NCBI GenBank assembly: GCA_020161755.1
Contig: JAIUOS010000003.1
Coordinates: forward strand, 1 to 64,000
Source of the DNA: Actinomycetota bacterium
Lineage (GTDB): Bacteria; Actinomycetota; Actinomycetes; Propionibacteriales; Propionibacteriaceae
DNA length: 64,000 nt
Reading direction: 5' to 3'
The translations under genes were made by a program, and so were the position numbers. This document shows positions 1 through 9,102 of this stretch, piece by piece. Each line of letters opens with the position of its first letter. The first letter of the stretch is position 1. Under the pieces are notes generated by a model that saw only the letters and a program-made list of their open reading frames with translations, searched no databases and was not told the DNA's origin.

Positions 1-73
1 ATGTCCTGAAACCAACGACCGCGGCCGCGACCGGGACTTGCCTCCCGGCCGCCGCTTGACATAGGAGAAACTC

Positions 74-1054
74 ATGGGCAAGCCTGACCGGGGCGCGGTT
101 CCCTACTACGCCATCACTGTGCTGTTGTTCCCCCTCTCGCTGATCGGGTACGTGCTCTGGGTGGCCGCCGCACTCTCCCGGACGAAACGGTCGGGGGTGT
201 CGATGACCGCGCAGGGCCCGCTGTCCACCCGCTGGGCGATGCACCGTTTCGGCGTCCGGTCCGACCCGGCCGCCGACCGCATCATGCCGATCCTGCCCGG
301 CGTCCCGCGGCTGGCGAGCCGACTCGTCAGCACCCCCGCCGAGCTCGCACACCGACTCACCGGCTTCGTGCCGAAGACGTTCCGCTACCCCTTCGAGGGC
401 GCGGTGCCGCCGCAGTCCGAGGCGGCCGCCCGGGTCACGTTCTTCGACCGGGTGGTGGACGAGGAACTGCCCGCCATCGACCAGCTCGTGATCCTCGGCG
501 CCGGGTTCGACACCCGTCCGTACCGGCTGCCGGCGGACACCCCCGTCCGCTCGTTCGAGGTGGAGATGCCGGCCACGCTCGCGATCAAGCAGCAGGTGCT
601 CACCGAGGCGGCGATCGACACCCGCGGCGTCACCTTCGTCCCGGCTGACTTCGGGAGGGACGACTGGCTGGCCCGGCTCGTCGACGCCGGGTTCGACAGC
701 CACCGTCCCGCACTGTTCCTGTGGGAGGGCGTGATCATCTACCTCGAGCCGGACGCCGTCCGCGAGACGCTGCGGAAGGTGGCGTCCTGCGCGCCGGGCA
801 GCCTGATCGCGTTCGACTACTACACGTCGATGAGCCTGGAGTCCGACGCGGCCTTCTGGCGGATGGCGCGATCGACGACAGCCCGGGCGGGCGAGCCGCT
901 GCGGTTCGGCGTCGACGCCACCCCGCCGGTCACCGAGCGGCTGACCGAACTGCTCGCCGGGTGCGGTCTCGTCCAGCGGGAGAACCAGGTGCACGGCACC
1001 GAGTCCGCGACCGAACGGGCCTGGGGCGGCTTCGCGGTGGCCGCCGTCGCCTGA
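74..1054 (+). CDS. Class I SAM-dependent methyltransferase of the leucine carboxyl methyltransferase-like (PPM) family
   Basis: The 326-residue protein has a hydrophobic segment at about residues 11-33, which suggests membrane anchoring. A methyltransferase domain follows. The SAM-binding motif ILGAGFDTRPYRL lies at 140-152, followed by the acidic FEVE strand end at 161-164 and LWEGVIIYL near 220. These are typical of the TIGR00027/PF04072 family, whose members methylate varied and mostly unknown substrates. An AGGAGA ribosome-binding site sits just upstream of the ATG. The gene converges on purL and a hairpin repeat lies between them. Substrate cannot be inferred from context. Confidence 0.8.
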   Translation: MGKPDRGAVPYYAITVLLFPLSLIGYVLWVAAALSRTKRSGVSMTAQGPLSTRWAMHRFGVRSDPAADRIMPILPGVPRLASRLVSTPAELAHRLTGFVPKTFRYPFEGAVPPQSEAAARVTFFDRVVDEELPAIDQLVILGAGFDTRPYRLPADTPVRSFEVEMPATLAIKQQVLTEAAIDTRGVTFVPADFGRDDWLARLVDAGFDSHRPALFLWEGVIIYLEPDAVRETLRKVASCAPGSLIAFDYYTSMSLESDAAFWRMARSTTARAGEPLRFGVDATPPVTERLTELLAGCGLVQRENQVHGTESATERAWGGFAVAAVA

Positions 1055-1059
1055 GGCGC

Positions 1060-1090
1060 GGACCAAAAGGGGACAGTCCCCTTTTGGTCC
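1060..1090. repeat. 31-bp palindrome, GGGGAC-core family, probable bidirectional terminator
   Basis: Fifteen-base arms (GGACCAAAAGGGGAC and its complement) flank one central base. It lies between the convergent methyltransferase and purL genes. A near-identical copy at 6163-6193 has a compensatory pair change, and a third relative is at 44309-44340. The hairpin could terminate transcription from both sides. Confidence 0.85.
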
Positions 1091-1174
1091 GGGGCTCACT
1101 CACCCTGTCATGCTTCCGGCCCGTGGGGGAGCCGGCAATCCCCGATGATGCGTAGCGATCGCTGTTGCGTCGGT

Positions 1175-4100
1175 TCAGCCCACTCGGACGCGCGCGTTGC
1201 GGAACATCCGCAGCCACGGGCTCTCGGCGCCGATCGGCCCGTCGGTCCAGGACAGCTGCGCGTTGCGGGACACCCGCTCGGGGTGCGGCATCATCGCCGT
1301 GAACCGCCCATCGGTGGTGGTCACCGCGGTCAGACCGTCGGGGGAACCGTTCGGGTTCGCCGGGTAGGTCGTGGTCGGGACGCCGTACGCGTCCACGAAC
1401 CGCGCCGCCCGCTGCACAGACGCAAGGTCGCCGCGGGCGTCGAAGTTCGCCAGGCCCTCGCCGTGGGCGACCGCGATCGGCAGCAGGCTGCCCGCCATGC
1501 CGGTGAAGAAGATGGACGGCGAGTCGAGCACCTCCACCTGGCTGAGCCGCGCCTCGTACTGCTCGGACCGGTTGCGGGTGAACAGCGGCCACGCCTCGGC
1601 GCCCGGGATCAGGTCGGCCAGCGCGGCGAACATCTGGCAGCCGTTGCAGATGCCCAGGCCGAAGGTGTCGCTGCGGGCGAAGAAGGCGCCGAACGCCTCG
1701 GTCAGCCGCGGGTTGAACGCGACCGTGCGCGCCCAGCCCTCGCCGGCGCCCAGGGTGTCGCCGTAGGAGAACCCGCCGCAGGCCACCAGCCCGGCCACGT
1801 CGGCCAGGTCGAAGCGCCCGGCGAGCAGGTCGGTCATGTGCACGTCGTAGGCGTCGAAGCCCGCGCGGTCGAATGCGTAGGCGGTCTCGACGTGGCTGTT
1901 CACGCCCTGCTCGCGCAGGATCGCCACCTTCGGGCGCACCCCGGACGCGATGAACGGCGCCGCGATGTCCTCGCCCGGGTCGAACGTCGGCGCGACCACC
2001 AGCCCGGGGGCGTCGGCGGCGAAGGCGTCGTGCTCTTCGTCGGCGCACTCGGGGTTGTCGCGCAGCGCGGCGATCCGCCACGACACCTCGTCCCAGGCCT
2101 GGCCAAGGTCGCGCAGCGACTCGTCCAGCAGCGGCTCACCGGCCACGCTCACCCGGACGCGCCGGTCGTCGGCGGCCTGCCCGACGATGCGGCTGAGCCC
2201 GTCCAGCCCGTGTGCGGCCAGCACCGCGAACACCGGGTCGACGTCGTCGTCCGCCACGCCCAGCACCGCGCCCAGCTCCTCGCTGAACAGCGCGGGCACG
2301 GTGGGGACGTCGAGGTCGACACCGGTCGCGCCGGCGAACCCGAGCTCGCACGCCGCCGCCCACAGGCCGCCGTCCGAGCGGTCGTGGTAGGCGCTGACCA
2401 GCCCCTTCGCCCGCAGCTCGGTGAGCGCGGACGCGAGCGCGACAAGCCGCGACGGGTCGTCCAGGTCGGGCACGACGTCGCCGAACTGGTTGGTCACCTG
2501 CGCCAGCATCGAGCCGCCGAGCCGGTCCCTGCCGGCGCCGAGGTCGACCAGCACGAGGGTCGAGCCGGGGCGCAGCTGCGGCGTCCAGGTGCCGGTGACG
2601 TCCGGCAGGGACGCGAACGCCGACACCACCAGCGACACCGGCGACGTCACCTGCCGGGCCGCGCCGGAGGCGTCCGTCCAGCGGGTGCGCATGCTCAGGG
2701 AGTCCTTGCCGACCGGCACCGAGATGCCGAGCGCGGGGCACAGCTCCATCGCGACCGCGCGGACGGTGTCGTACAGCGCGGCGTCCTCGCCGTCCTCGCC
2801 GCAGGCGGCCATCCAGTTGCACGACAGCTTCACACCGGCGAGGTCGACCGGCGCGGCGAGCAGGTTGGTGAGTGCCTCGCCGACCGCCATCCGTCCGGAC
2901 GCCGGGGCGTCGACCGCGGCCAGCGGCATCCGCTCACCGGAGGCCATCGCCTGCCCGGCCAGCCCGGTGTGGTCCGACAGCGTCACCGCCACGTCGGCCA
3001 CCGGCACCTGCCACGGCCCGACCATCTGGTCGCGGTGGTTGAGGCCGCCGACGGTGCGGTCGGCGATCGTGACGAGGAACCGCTTTGACGCCACCGACGG
3101 GTGCCGCAGCACCGCGTACGCCGCGTCGCGGAGGTCGAGGCCGGCCAGTTCGACCGCCGGCGCGCGGTGGGTGACCCGGGCCACGTCGCGGGTCATGCGC
3201 GGCGGCTTGCCCAGGAGCACGTCCATCGGCATGTCGATCGGGCGGTCGTCGCCCGGCGCGTCCTGCGCGGCCGGGGCGAGCACCAGCTGGCCGTCGTCGC
3301 GGGCCACGCCCACCACCGAGAACGGGCAGCGTTCCCGCGCGCACAGGGCGGCGAACCGCTCCAGCGACTCCGGCGCGATCGCCAGGACGTAACGCTCCTG
3401 GCTCTCGTTGCACCAGATCTCCTTGGGTGCCAGCCCGGACTCCTCCTGCGGCACCGCGTCCATCACGAAGCGGGCGCCCAGGCCCGCGCCGTCGACGAGC
3501 TCGGGGAACGCGTTCGACAGCCCGCCCGCGCCCACGTCGTGGATCGACAGGATCGGGTTGTCCGCGCCCAGGTTCACGCAGTGGTTGATGACCTCCTGGC
3601 CGCGCCGCTGGATCTCGGGGTTGCCGCGCTGCACCGAGTCGAAGTCGAGTTCGGCGGCGTTGGCGCCGGCCGCCATCGAGGAGGCGGCCCCGCCGCCCAT
3701 GCCGATGCGCATGCCCGGGCCGCCGATCTGGATCAGCAGGGTGCCGGCCGGGAAGGCCTGCTTGTGGGTCTGGGACGCGCTGATCCAGCCGAGGCCGCCC
3801 GCGCTCATGATCGGCTTGTGGTAGCCGCGGCGGACGCCGTCCACGGTCTGCTCGTAGACGCGGAAGAAGCCGCCCAGGCCGGGACGTCCGAACTCGTTGT
3901 TGAACGCGGCCGCGCCCAGCGGGCCGGCGGTCATGATCTCCAGCGGGGTGGCGAGGTGGGCGGGCGCGCCGTACGGGTCGCGCTCCCAGGGCTCGTCGGT
4001 GCCGGGCAGGTGCAGGTTGGAGACCGCGAAGCCGGTCAGGCCGGCCTTCGGCGCCGAGCCGCGTCCGGTGGCGCCCTCGTCGCGGATCTCGCCGCCGGAG

Positions 4101-5065
4101 CCGGTCGCCGCACCCGGGAACGGGCTGATCGCGGTCGGGTGGTTGTGGGTCTCCACCTTCATCAGCACGTGGACGTCCTCGTCGCGCGCGGTGTAGCGGC
4201 TCGGCCCGTCCGCGCCTTCGGGGGCCCAGCGGCTGACCCGGCCGCCGGCCATGATCGAGGCGTTGTCGGAGTAGGCGACCACGGTGCCCTGGCCGGCGAC
4301 GGACTCGGTGTGCCGGATCATGCCGAACAGCGACTTCTCCTGCGCGACCCCGTCGACGATGAAGTCGGCGTTGAAGATCTTGTGCCGGCAGTGCTCGGAG
4401 TTGGCCTGGGCGAACATGGTCAGCTCGACGTCGGTGGGGTTGCGGCGCAGGTCGCCGAACGCGGTCACCAGGTAGTCGATCTCGTCGTCGGACAGGGCGA
4501 GTCCGAAGGTGGTGTTGGCCTCTTCGATGGCCGCGCGGCCGCGTCCGAGGACATCGACGTGGGCCATCGGCTCGGCCTCGCGCTCGGCGAACAGGGCGGC
4601 GGACGCAGCCACGTCGCCGAAGGCGGACTCGGTCATGCGGTCGTGCAGGAGGTCCGCGCACGCGTCCCATTCCTGCGGGGTGAGCGGGGCGTCCAGGGCG
4701 AGGGTGTACTCGACGACCCGTTCGACCCGGCGGACGGCGACCCCGCAGTTGTGCGCGATGTCGGTCGCCTTCGACGCCCACGGGCTCAGGGTGCCCAGCC
4801 GGGGCGCGACGGCCACCACCGTGGTGTGCGGGCCGGCGGCCGGCGGCACGGGCGGCGGGCCGTACGTCAGCAGCTGGTCCAGCACCGCCCGGGTGGCGTC
4901 GTCCAGCGCGGCGTCGCTCGCCACCCAGTGCACGTACCGGGCGGTCACCGCCGACACGGACGGGACGGACGCCTGGAGGCGGCGCAGCAGGGCCGCGGCG
5001 CGGAAGGGCGAGAGGGCGTTGCCGCCCCCGAAGACGGTCAGCACGAGCGCATGCGGCAGGGGCAT
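1175..5065 (-). CDS. purL: Phosphoribosylformylglycinamidine synthase, long single-chain form
   Basis: Catalyses ATP- and glutamine-dependent conversion of FGAR to FGAM in purine synthesis. The chain of 1296 residues carries, in order, the PurS-like N-terminal domain, two AIRS-type ATP-binding halves ([20 protein letters not shown] in the first) and a C-terminal class I glutaminase. The glutaminase has nucleophile motif GICNGCQ and the MPHPERV triad segment. This is the long type known from Gammaproteobacteria and some Actinomycetota, rather than separate PurS, PurQ and PurL. I chose ATG at 5065 because GGAGG lies 4 nt upstream and the protein then begins at the conserved domain; an open frame continues upstream to 5152. 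It is divergent from purC. Confidence 0.97.
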   Translation of the reverse strand: MPLPHALVLTVFGGGNALSPFRAAALLRRLQASVPSVSAVTARYVHWVASDAALDDATRAVLDQLLTYGPPPVPPAAGPHTTVVAVAPRLGTLSPWASKATDIAHNCGVAVRRVERVVEYTLALDAPLTPQEWDACADLLHDRMTESAFGDVAASAALFAEREAEPMAHVDVLGRGRAAIEEANTTFGLALSDDEIDYLVTAFGDLRRNPTDVELTMFAQANSEHCRHKIFNADFIVDGVAQEKSLFGMIRHTESVAGQGTVVAYSDNASIMAGGRVSRWAPEGADGPSRYTARDEDVHVLMKVETHNHPTAISPFPGAATGSGGEIRDEGATGRGSAPKAGLTGFAVSNLHLPGTDEPWERDPYGAPAHLATPLEIMTAGPLGAAAFNNEFGRPGLGGFFRVYEQTVDGVRRGYHKPIMSAGGLGWISASQTHKQAFPAGTLLIQIGGPGMRIGMGGGAASSMAAGANAAELDFDSVQRGNPEIQRRGQEVINHCVNLGADNPILSIHDVGAGGLSNAFPELVDGAGLGARFVMDAVPQEESGLAPKEIWCNESQERYVLAIAPESLERFAALCARERCPFSVVGVARDDGQLVLAPAAQDAPGDDRPIDMPMDVLLGKPPRMTRDVARVTHRAPAVELAGLDLRDAAYAVLRHPSVASKRFLVTIADRTVGGLNHRDQMVGPWQVPVADVAVTLSDHTGLAGQAMASGERMPLAAVDAPASGRMAVGEALTNLLAAPVDLAGVKLSCNWMAACGEDGEDAALYDTVRAVAMELCPALGISVPVGKDSLSMRTRWTDASGAARQVTSPVSLVVSAFASLPDVTGTWTPQLRPGSTLVLVDLGAGRDRLGGSMLAQVTNQFGDVVPDLDDPSRLVALASALTELRAKGLVSAYHDRSDGGLWAAACELGFAGATGVDLDVPTVPALFSEELGAVLGVADDDVDPVFAVLAAHGLDGLSRIVGQAADDRRVRVSVAGEPLLDESLRDLGQAWDEVSWRIAALRDNPECADEEHDAFAADAPGLVVAPTFDPGEDIAAPFIASGVRPKVAILREQGVNSHVETAYAFDRAGFDAYDVHMTDLLAGRFDLADVAGLVACGGFSYGDTLGAGEGWARTVAFNPRLTEAFGAFFARSDTFGLGICNGCQMFAALADLIPGAEAWPLFTRNRSEQYEARLSQVEVLDSPSIFFTGMAGSLLPIAVAHGEGLANFDARGDLASVQRAARFVDAYGVPTTTYPANPNGSPDGLTAVTTTDGRFTAMMPHPERVSRNAQLSWTDGPIGAESPWLRMFRNARVRVG

Positions 5066-5100
5066 GGAACCTCCGGGTCGGCTGGACGGGCGGCGGGTAC

Positions 5101-5106
5101 AGGCTA
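5101..5106 (-). promoter_or_regulatory. Predicted -10 box for purL
   Basis: TAGCCT read on the minus strand. Transcription would start near 5094, giving a leader of about 29 nt that contains the GGAGG site of purL. Confidence 0.5.
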
Positions 5107-5180
5107 ACGGCAGCGGCCCGCGGCGGCGTGCCCGTCGAGCCTGCCGAGACACGGCCGGGCCGCCGGGGGAGGCGTCCCCC

Positions 5181-5186
5181 TAAGCT
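5181..5186 (+). promoter_or_regulatory. Predicted -10 box giving a leaderless purC mRNA
   Basis: TAAGCT is followed by 6 nt (GGCGCC) and then the GTG start of purC. A transcript initiated at the usual distance would begin at or beside the start codon. The only purine-rich run upstream is about 20 nt away, too far for a good ribosome-binding site. Confidence 0.6.
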
Positions 5187-5192
5187 GGCGCC

Positions 5193-6038
5193 GTGCTCGA
5201 CGCCCCGATCCATGCCGGCAAGGTCCGGCGGCTGTACGCCTGGCCCGGCGACCTGATCCTGATGGTCGCGACCGACGCGATCTCCGCCTACGACCACGTG
5301 CTGCCCACGCCGATCCCCGACAAGGGCGCGGTGCTGACCCAGCTCTCGCTGTGGTGGTTCGACCAGCTGGCCGACCTGACCCCCAACCACGTGGTCTCCA
5401 CCGACGTGCCCGCCGAGGTCGCCGGACGGGCGGTCGTGGTCGAGAAGCTGGCCATGGTGCCGGTCGAGTGCGTGGCCCGTGGGTACCTCACCGGGTCGGG
5501 CTGGGCCGAGTACCAGGCGTCCCGGTCGGTGTGCGGGGTGCCGCTGCCGGAGGGGCTGCTGGACGGCTCGAAGCTGCCGGAGCCGATCTTCACGCCCGCG
5601 ATCAAGGCGCCGATGGGCGAGCACGACGAGAACGTCGACTTCGCGACGATCGTCGACCTGCACGGCGCCGAGCTGGCCGGACGCCTGCGCGACGCGACGC
5701 TGGCGATCTACACCCGGGCGGCCGAGCTGGCCGCCGAGCGGGGCATCCTGCTGGCCGACACCAAGTTCGAGTTCGGCCTGCGTCCGGACGGCACCCTGGT
5801 GCTGGCCGACGAGGTGCTCACCCCCGACTCGTCCCGGTTCTGGGACGCGTCCGCGTGGCAGCCCGGACGCAGCCTGCCCAGCTTCGACAAGCAGTACGTC
5901 CGCGACTGGTTGGCGAAGGACTCCGGCTGGGACCGTGAGTCCGCGCCGCCCGAGCTCCCCGCCGACGTGGTCGCCGCCACCCGCGGCCGCTACCTCGAGG
6001 CCTACCGCCGACTGACCGGCCACGACTTCCCCGCCTGA
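5193..6038 (+). CDS. purC: SAICAR synthetase
   Basis: Phosphoribosylaminoimidazole-succinocarboxamide synthase joins aspartate to CAIR using ATP. The 281-residue length fits the family. Both family signatures are visible: VECVARGYLTGSGW, and LADTKFEFG in the nucleotide-binding half. The N-terminal GKVRRLYAW is the phosphate-binding turn. The GTG start appears leaderless, with a -10 hexamer at 5181-5186. It is divergent from purL, so two purine steps share one intergenic region of 127 nt. It converges on the kinase gene at 6397. Confidence 0.96.
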   Translation: MLDAPIHAGKVRRLYAWPGDLILMVATDAISAYDHVLPTPIPDKGAVLTQLSLWWFDQLADLTPNHVVSTDVPAEVAGRAVVVEKLAMVPVECVARGYLTGSGWAEYQASRSVCGVPLPEGLLDGSKLPEPIFTPAIKAPMGEHDENVDFATIVDLHGAELAGRLRDATLAIYTRAAELAAERGILLADTKFEFGLRPDGTLVLADEVLTPDSSRFWDASAWQPGRSLPSFDKQYVRDWLAKDSGWDRESAPPELPADVVAATRGRYLEAYRRLTGHDFPA

Positions 6039-6040
6039 CA

Positions 6041-6140
6041 CCGGGGACGGTTCTCCAAATCCGCCAGATTCCGGCGGGAATCGGGGACGGTTCTTCGATC
6101 CGCCAGATTTTGGCGGGAATCGGGGACGGTTCTTCGATCC
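6041..6140. repeat. Tandem repeat, three copies of a 39-40 bp unit
   Basis: GGGGACGGTTCT begins at 6043, 6083 and 6122. Each of the first two copies is followed by a CCGCCAGATT..GGCGGGAA hairpin element; the third breaks off after GATCC. Inverted copies of the same words occur at 6316-6370. The gap 6039-6396 between the convergent purC and kinase genes holds only this repeat, the palindrome at 6163-6193 and the inverted copies. I see no coding sequence in it. Confidence 0.85.
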
Positions 6141-6162
6141 CTCACCCAGGTTGGCCAACACT

Positions 6163-6193
6163 GGACCGAAAGGGGACAGTCCCCTTTCGGTCC
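6163..6193. repeat. 31-bp palindrome, GGGGAC-core family, second copy
   Basis: Identical to the palindrome at 1060-1090 except that one A-T stem pair is replaced by G-C in both arms (GGACCG..CGGTCC). This is a compensatory change that preserves the hairpin. It lies between the convergent purC and kinase genes. Confidence 0.85.
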
Positions 6194-6315
6194 GGTTCCT
6201 GGCAGGCTCGCGGCGAGGAGTGCTGTTCCCAGCCACCCGAGCCCTTCGCGAGGCGCTGGATCGGTTTCTCCGGCGAAGCCCGGAGTCTCTCTCATCCCGC
6301 AGCCGTGGTGGGCGG

Positions 6316-6370
6316 ATGAAGAACTGTCCCCGTTTTCCGCCGGAATTTGGCGGATCGAAGAACCGTCCCC
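6316..6370. repeat. Inverted copies of the 6041-6140 repeat unit
   Basis: GAAGAACTGTCCCCG and GATCGAAGAACCGTCCCC are reverse complements of the GGGGACGGTTCTTC words at 6043-6140. Together with the tandem copies they could form one long stem enclosing the 6163-6193 hairpin. Confidence 0.75.
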
Positions 6371-6396
6371 ACTTGGCCGGTGGACGGTTCGTCGGC

Positions 6397-7308
6397 TCAG
6401 GCTTCGGCGCGGGCGACCAGGCTCGAGAGTGGGCTGTCCTCGCCGAGGTTGGCCAGCAGCGCCGCACCGAGCAGCGCGTTGCCCATCGGGTCGGCCAACT
6501 GCAGGTCGGGCCACTGCATGCGCAGGTAGCGGGTGAACCGTTCACGGATGTGGCGTGAGCGGAGCACCTGACCCAGCGCGCAGACCTGCGGCGGTTCGGA
6601 GCCCATCATCGAGACCCGGCGCAGCCCGGCGAGGACGGACTCGCTCAGCTCGGCCGCGGCGGCGTCCATGATGCCCCGGGCCACCGGATCGTCGTCGGCC
6701 AGTTCGTCGACCACCTTGGCGAAGTCGGCGATCCGGCTGACCCGGCGGTCGTCGGACTGGAGCTCCACGTACGCCGCGGACAGGTCGGGGAACAGCTCGC
6801 GCAGCCGCTTGGTCAGCGGCGTCATCCGGCCGCGGCCGTCGAAGCCGCGCATCGCGGCGTCCATGCCCGCCCGACCGATCCAGTAGGCGCTCCCCGCGTC
6901 ACCGATCAGGTAGCCCCAGCCGTCGATCCGGGCGACGGAGCGGACGCCGACCGCGAGCGTGACCACCCCGGTGCCGGCGGCGATCACCGCGCCGGGCGCA
7001 TCGCCGAGCGCGCCCAGGTAGCTGGTGGTGGAGTCGTGGGCGACCGCGACCTCGGTGATCCCGTACCGGGTGACCAGGCCGAGCAACTCGTGGGCCTCCG
7101 GTGTCACCAGGCCCGAACAGCCCACCCCGACGACGTTCGGCGAGAGCCGGTGCTCGCCGACGAAGGCGCCGACGGCGTCGGCGAGCTGCGGCATCAGCGG
7201 ACGGTCGGTGAGCACCCCGGCGGTCGCGCCCTCGAGGCGCTCGAGGCCGTGCTCCCAGCGCAGCTTGATGCCGGTCTGGCCGGCATCGACAGCGAGGAGT
7301 CCACCCAT
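6397..7308 (-). CDS. BadF/BadG/BcrA-type ATPase, N-acetylglucosamine/N-acetylmuramate kinase-like
   Basis: The 303-residue ASKHA-fold protein begins with the phosphate-binding strand GGLLAVDAGQTGIKLRW. It has AAGTGVVTLAV in the middle and GNALLGAALLANLG near the end. Members phosphorylate amino sugars such as GlcNAc or MurNAc, so salvage of cell-wall sugars is a reasonable guess. No transporter or NagA/MurQ-like partner is adjacent to support a substrate. The start lies 6 nt after a TAGGCT hexamer on the minus strand, so the mRNA is probably leaderless. It is a monocistronic unit between convergent purC and the pabBC gene, which is also on the minus strand. Confidence 0.82.
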   Translation of the reverse strand: MGGLLAVDAGQTGIKLRWEHGLERLEGATAGVLTDRPLMPQLADAVGAFVGEHRLSPNVVGVGCSGLVTPEAHELLGLVTRYGITEVAVAHDSTTSYLGALGDAPGAVIAAGTGVVTLAVGVRSVARIDGWGYLIGDAGSAYWIGRAGMDAAMRGFDGRGRMTPLTKRLRELFPDLSAAYVELQSDDRRVSRIADFAKVVDELADDDPVARGIMDAAAAELSESVLAGLRRVSMMGSEPPQVCALGQVLRSRHIRERFTRYLRMQWPDLQLADPMGNALLGAALLANLGEDSPLSSLVARAEA

Positions 7309-7314
7309 GGGGCG

Positions 7315-7320
7315 AGCCTA
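7315..7320 (-). promoter_or_regulatory. Predicted -10 box giving a leaderless kinase mRNA
   Basis: TAGGCT on the minus strand, then CGCCCC, then ATG at 7308. No ribosome-binding site is present. Confidence 0.6.
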
Positions 7321-7377
7321 ACCGAGCCGGTCGCGCGCCGGGTCTGCAGCGCGAAAACGGGACGGGATCGCGCAGCC

Positions 7378-9102
7378 TCAGGCCAGCACCGCCGGGCACC
7401 AGCCGCGCAGGTCGTTGACGAACGCGATGCCCTCGGCCCGGTCGAGGTCGGCCGGCACCAGGCGCGCCTCCCGCAGCGCACCGGACGCGAGCAGTTCGGC
7501 CCGCAGCGTGCCCGGCAGCAGACCCGCGGACGCCGGCGGCGTCAGCCACTCCCCGGCCAGCTGGACGGCGAGGTTGCCGAACGTGCACTCGGTCAGCTCG
7601 CCCCTGGGGTTGGTGCAGATCACGTCGTCGACGTCCTGGCCCGCCGCCAGCCGCAGCCGGTCGTAGTGCGCGCGGTGCGTGGTCTTGTGGACGATCACCG
7701 GCCCGAGCGGCCCGTCGGCGTCCAGGGGGTCGGACGCCAGCCGCAGCCGCATCGTCCGCCCGCGTTCCGGCGCCGGCGAGACGTCCACCACCGGGGCGCC
7801 GCCGCCGGCCACCAGCCGCAGCCGGTGCGTCCCGCCCGGGTGCGCCTCCCGGACGCGGTCGAGCGCCGCCCGCACCCCTTCGGCGTCGAGGGCCAGCCCG
7901 TGCGCCGCGCAGGTGCGGGCCAGCCGCGCCAGGTGCGCGTGCTCGTGCAGCACCTCGCCGTCGGTGAGCAGCAAGGTCTCCAGCCCGCGCAACGGGACCC
8001 CGCCGAGGAACACCGACTTGGCGTCCCACTCGGCGAGTTCGGCGGCAGGCACCGAGTCCGCCACGATGCCGCTCCCGACCCCGCAGGCCAGCGCGTCCCC
8101 GGTCCTGGTCACCGTCCGGATCGGCACGTTGAACACCGCCTCGCCGCCCGGACGGATCACGCCCAGCGCCCCGCAGTACCAGCCGCGCGCGGGCTCCAGC
8201 CCGGCGATCACGCGCATCGCGGCCAGCTTGGGCGCCCCGGTCACCGAGCCGCACGGGAACAGCGCAGCGAACACGTCCGCCAGCGTCGCGCCCTCCCTGG
8301 TGCGCCCGGTCACGGTCGAGGTCAGCTGCCACACCGTCGGCAGCCGCAGCAGCTCGAACAGCGCCTCCACCCGCACGGTGCCGGGACGGCAGACCCGGCC
8401 CAGGTCGTTGCGCAGCAGGTCGACGATCATCAGGTTCTCGGCCCGCTCCTTGGGTGCGGCCAGCACCGACGGGTCGGCGTCGGACGGGGCGGTGCCCTTC
8501 ATCGGCTGGGTCACCACCAGCTCTCCCCGACGGGCGAAGAACAGTTCGGGCGAGACGCTGGCGATCCCGGCGGCCTCGGAGAACACCGCGTAGCCGCCGG
8601 GCTGCGCGGCGGCCAGCGCACAGAAGTAGCCGAACAGGTCGAGCCCGGGCGCCTCGGCCCGCCAGCGGGTGGTGAGGTTCACCTGGTAGCAGTCGCCGGC
8701 CGCGACGTGGTCGAGCACCTCCTCGATGCCCTCTGCAGGGGAGCGCCCACCGGCCAGGCCGGGGTCGCGGCGCCAGTCGAGCGCCGGCAGCTCCGCGGGT
8801 TCGACCGGCCACGGCTCGGGCGGGTCGGGGTACACCTCGAAGTGGGCGCACGGGGTGTCGTCACGGGTCGCCACCTGCGCGGCGTCCCAGGCCCCGGACG
8901 CGGCGTAGGACAGCCCGCCCAGCACCCAGTGCCCGGCCAGCGCGGCGGCCTCGGCGGCGTCGACGACGTCCGGCACCTCGGCGGGGGTGTCGGCGCGCAG
9001 CACGGTCGGCTCGGAGTCGAACCGGCCACGCAGCCGGGCCTGCCGTCCCGGCGGGTCCGCCGGGATGTCGAACGCGGCCCGCGGCGCGGGGCTCAAGCCC
9101 AC
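7378..9102 (-). CDS. pabB: Fused aminodeoxychorismate synthase component I and aminodeoxychorismate lyase
   Basis: Makes p-aminobenzoate for folate from chorismate. The first about 375 residues form the chorismate-binding domain, with QPMKGTAPSDAD and the hallmark CGSVTGAPKLAAMRVI. The C-terminal about 185 residues are a PLP-dependent class IV lyase, with the lysine region VIVHKTTHRAHYDRL and the conserved ECTFGNLAV. The glutaminase partner PabA is not nearby. The 574-residue length fits known PabB-PabC fusions. The GTG start overlaps the end of the upstream aldehyde dehydrogenase by 10 nt, so translation is coupled. Salicylate or anthranilate synthases resemble the first half, but the fused lyase makes pABA synthesis most likely. 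Confidence 0.88.
   Translation of the reverse strand: MGLSPAPRAAFDIPADPPGRQARLRGRFDSEPTVLRADTPAEVPDVVDAAEAAALAGHWVLGGLSYAASGAWDAAQVATRDDTPCAHFEVYPDPPEPWPVEPAELPALDWRRDPGLAGGRSPAEGIEEVLDHVAAGDCYQVNLTTRWRAEAPGLDLFGYFCALAAAQPGGYAVFSEAAGIASVSPELFFARRGELVVTQPMKGTAPSDADPSVLAAPKERAENLMIVDLLRNDLGRVCRPGTVRVEALFELLRLPTVWQLTSTVTGRTREGATLADVFAALFPCGSVTGAPKLAAMRVIAGLEPARGWYCGALGVIRPGGEAVFNVPIRTVTRTGDALACGVGSGIVADSVPAAELAEWDAKSVFLGGVPLRGLETLLLTDGEVLHEHAHLARLARTCAAHGLALDAEGVRAALDRVREAHPGGTHRLRLVAGGGAPVVDVSPAPERGRTMRLRLASDPLDADGPLGPVIVHKTTHRAHYDRLRLAAGQDVDDVICTNPRGELTECTFGNLAVQLAGEWLTPPASAGLLPGTLRAELLASGALREARLVPADLDRAEGIAFVNDLRGWCPAVLA

Noticed and set aside
1-73. Possible end of an upstream gene at the left edge (atg tcc tga)
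   Set aside because: Too little sequence to tell a coding tail from intergenic DNA.
6041-6140. Possible small CRISPR array (three units at 39-40 nt spacing)
   Set aside because: The whole unit is repeated rather than a repeat with unique spacers, inverted copies follow, and no cas genes are present.
1145-6545. Very long open frames antisense to, or out of frame with, purL and purC (up to 1200 codons), and similar ones elsewhere
   Set aside because: They read as Arg/Pro/Gly-rich translations of GC-rich codons, have no recognisable domains, and lie over genes with clear conserved motifs.
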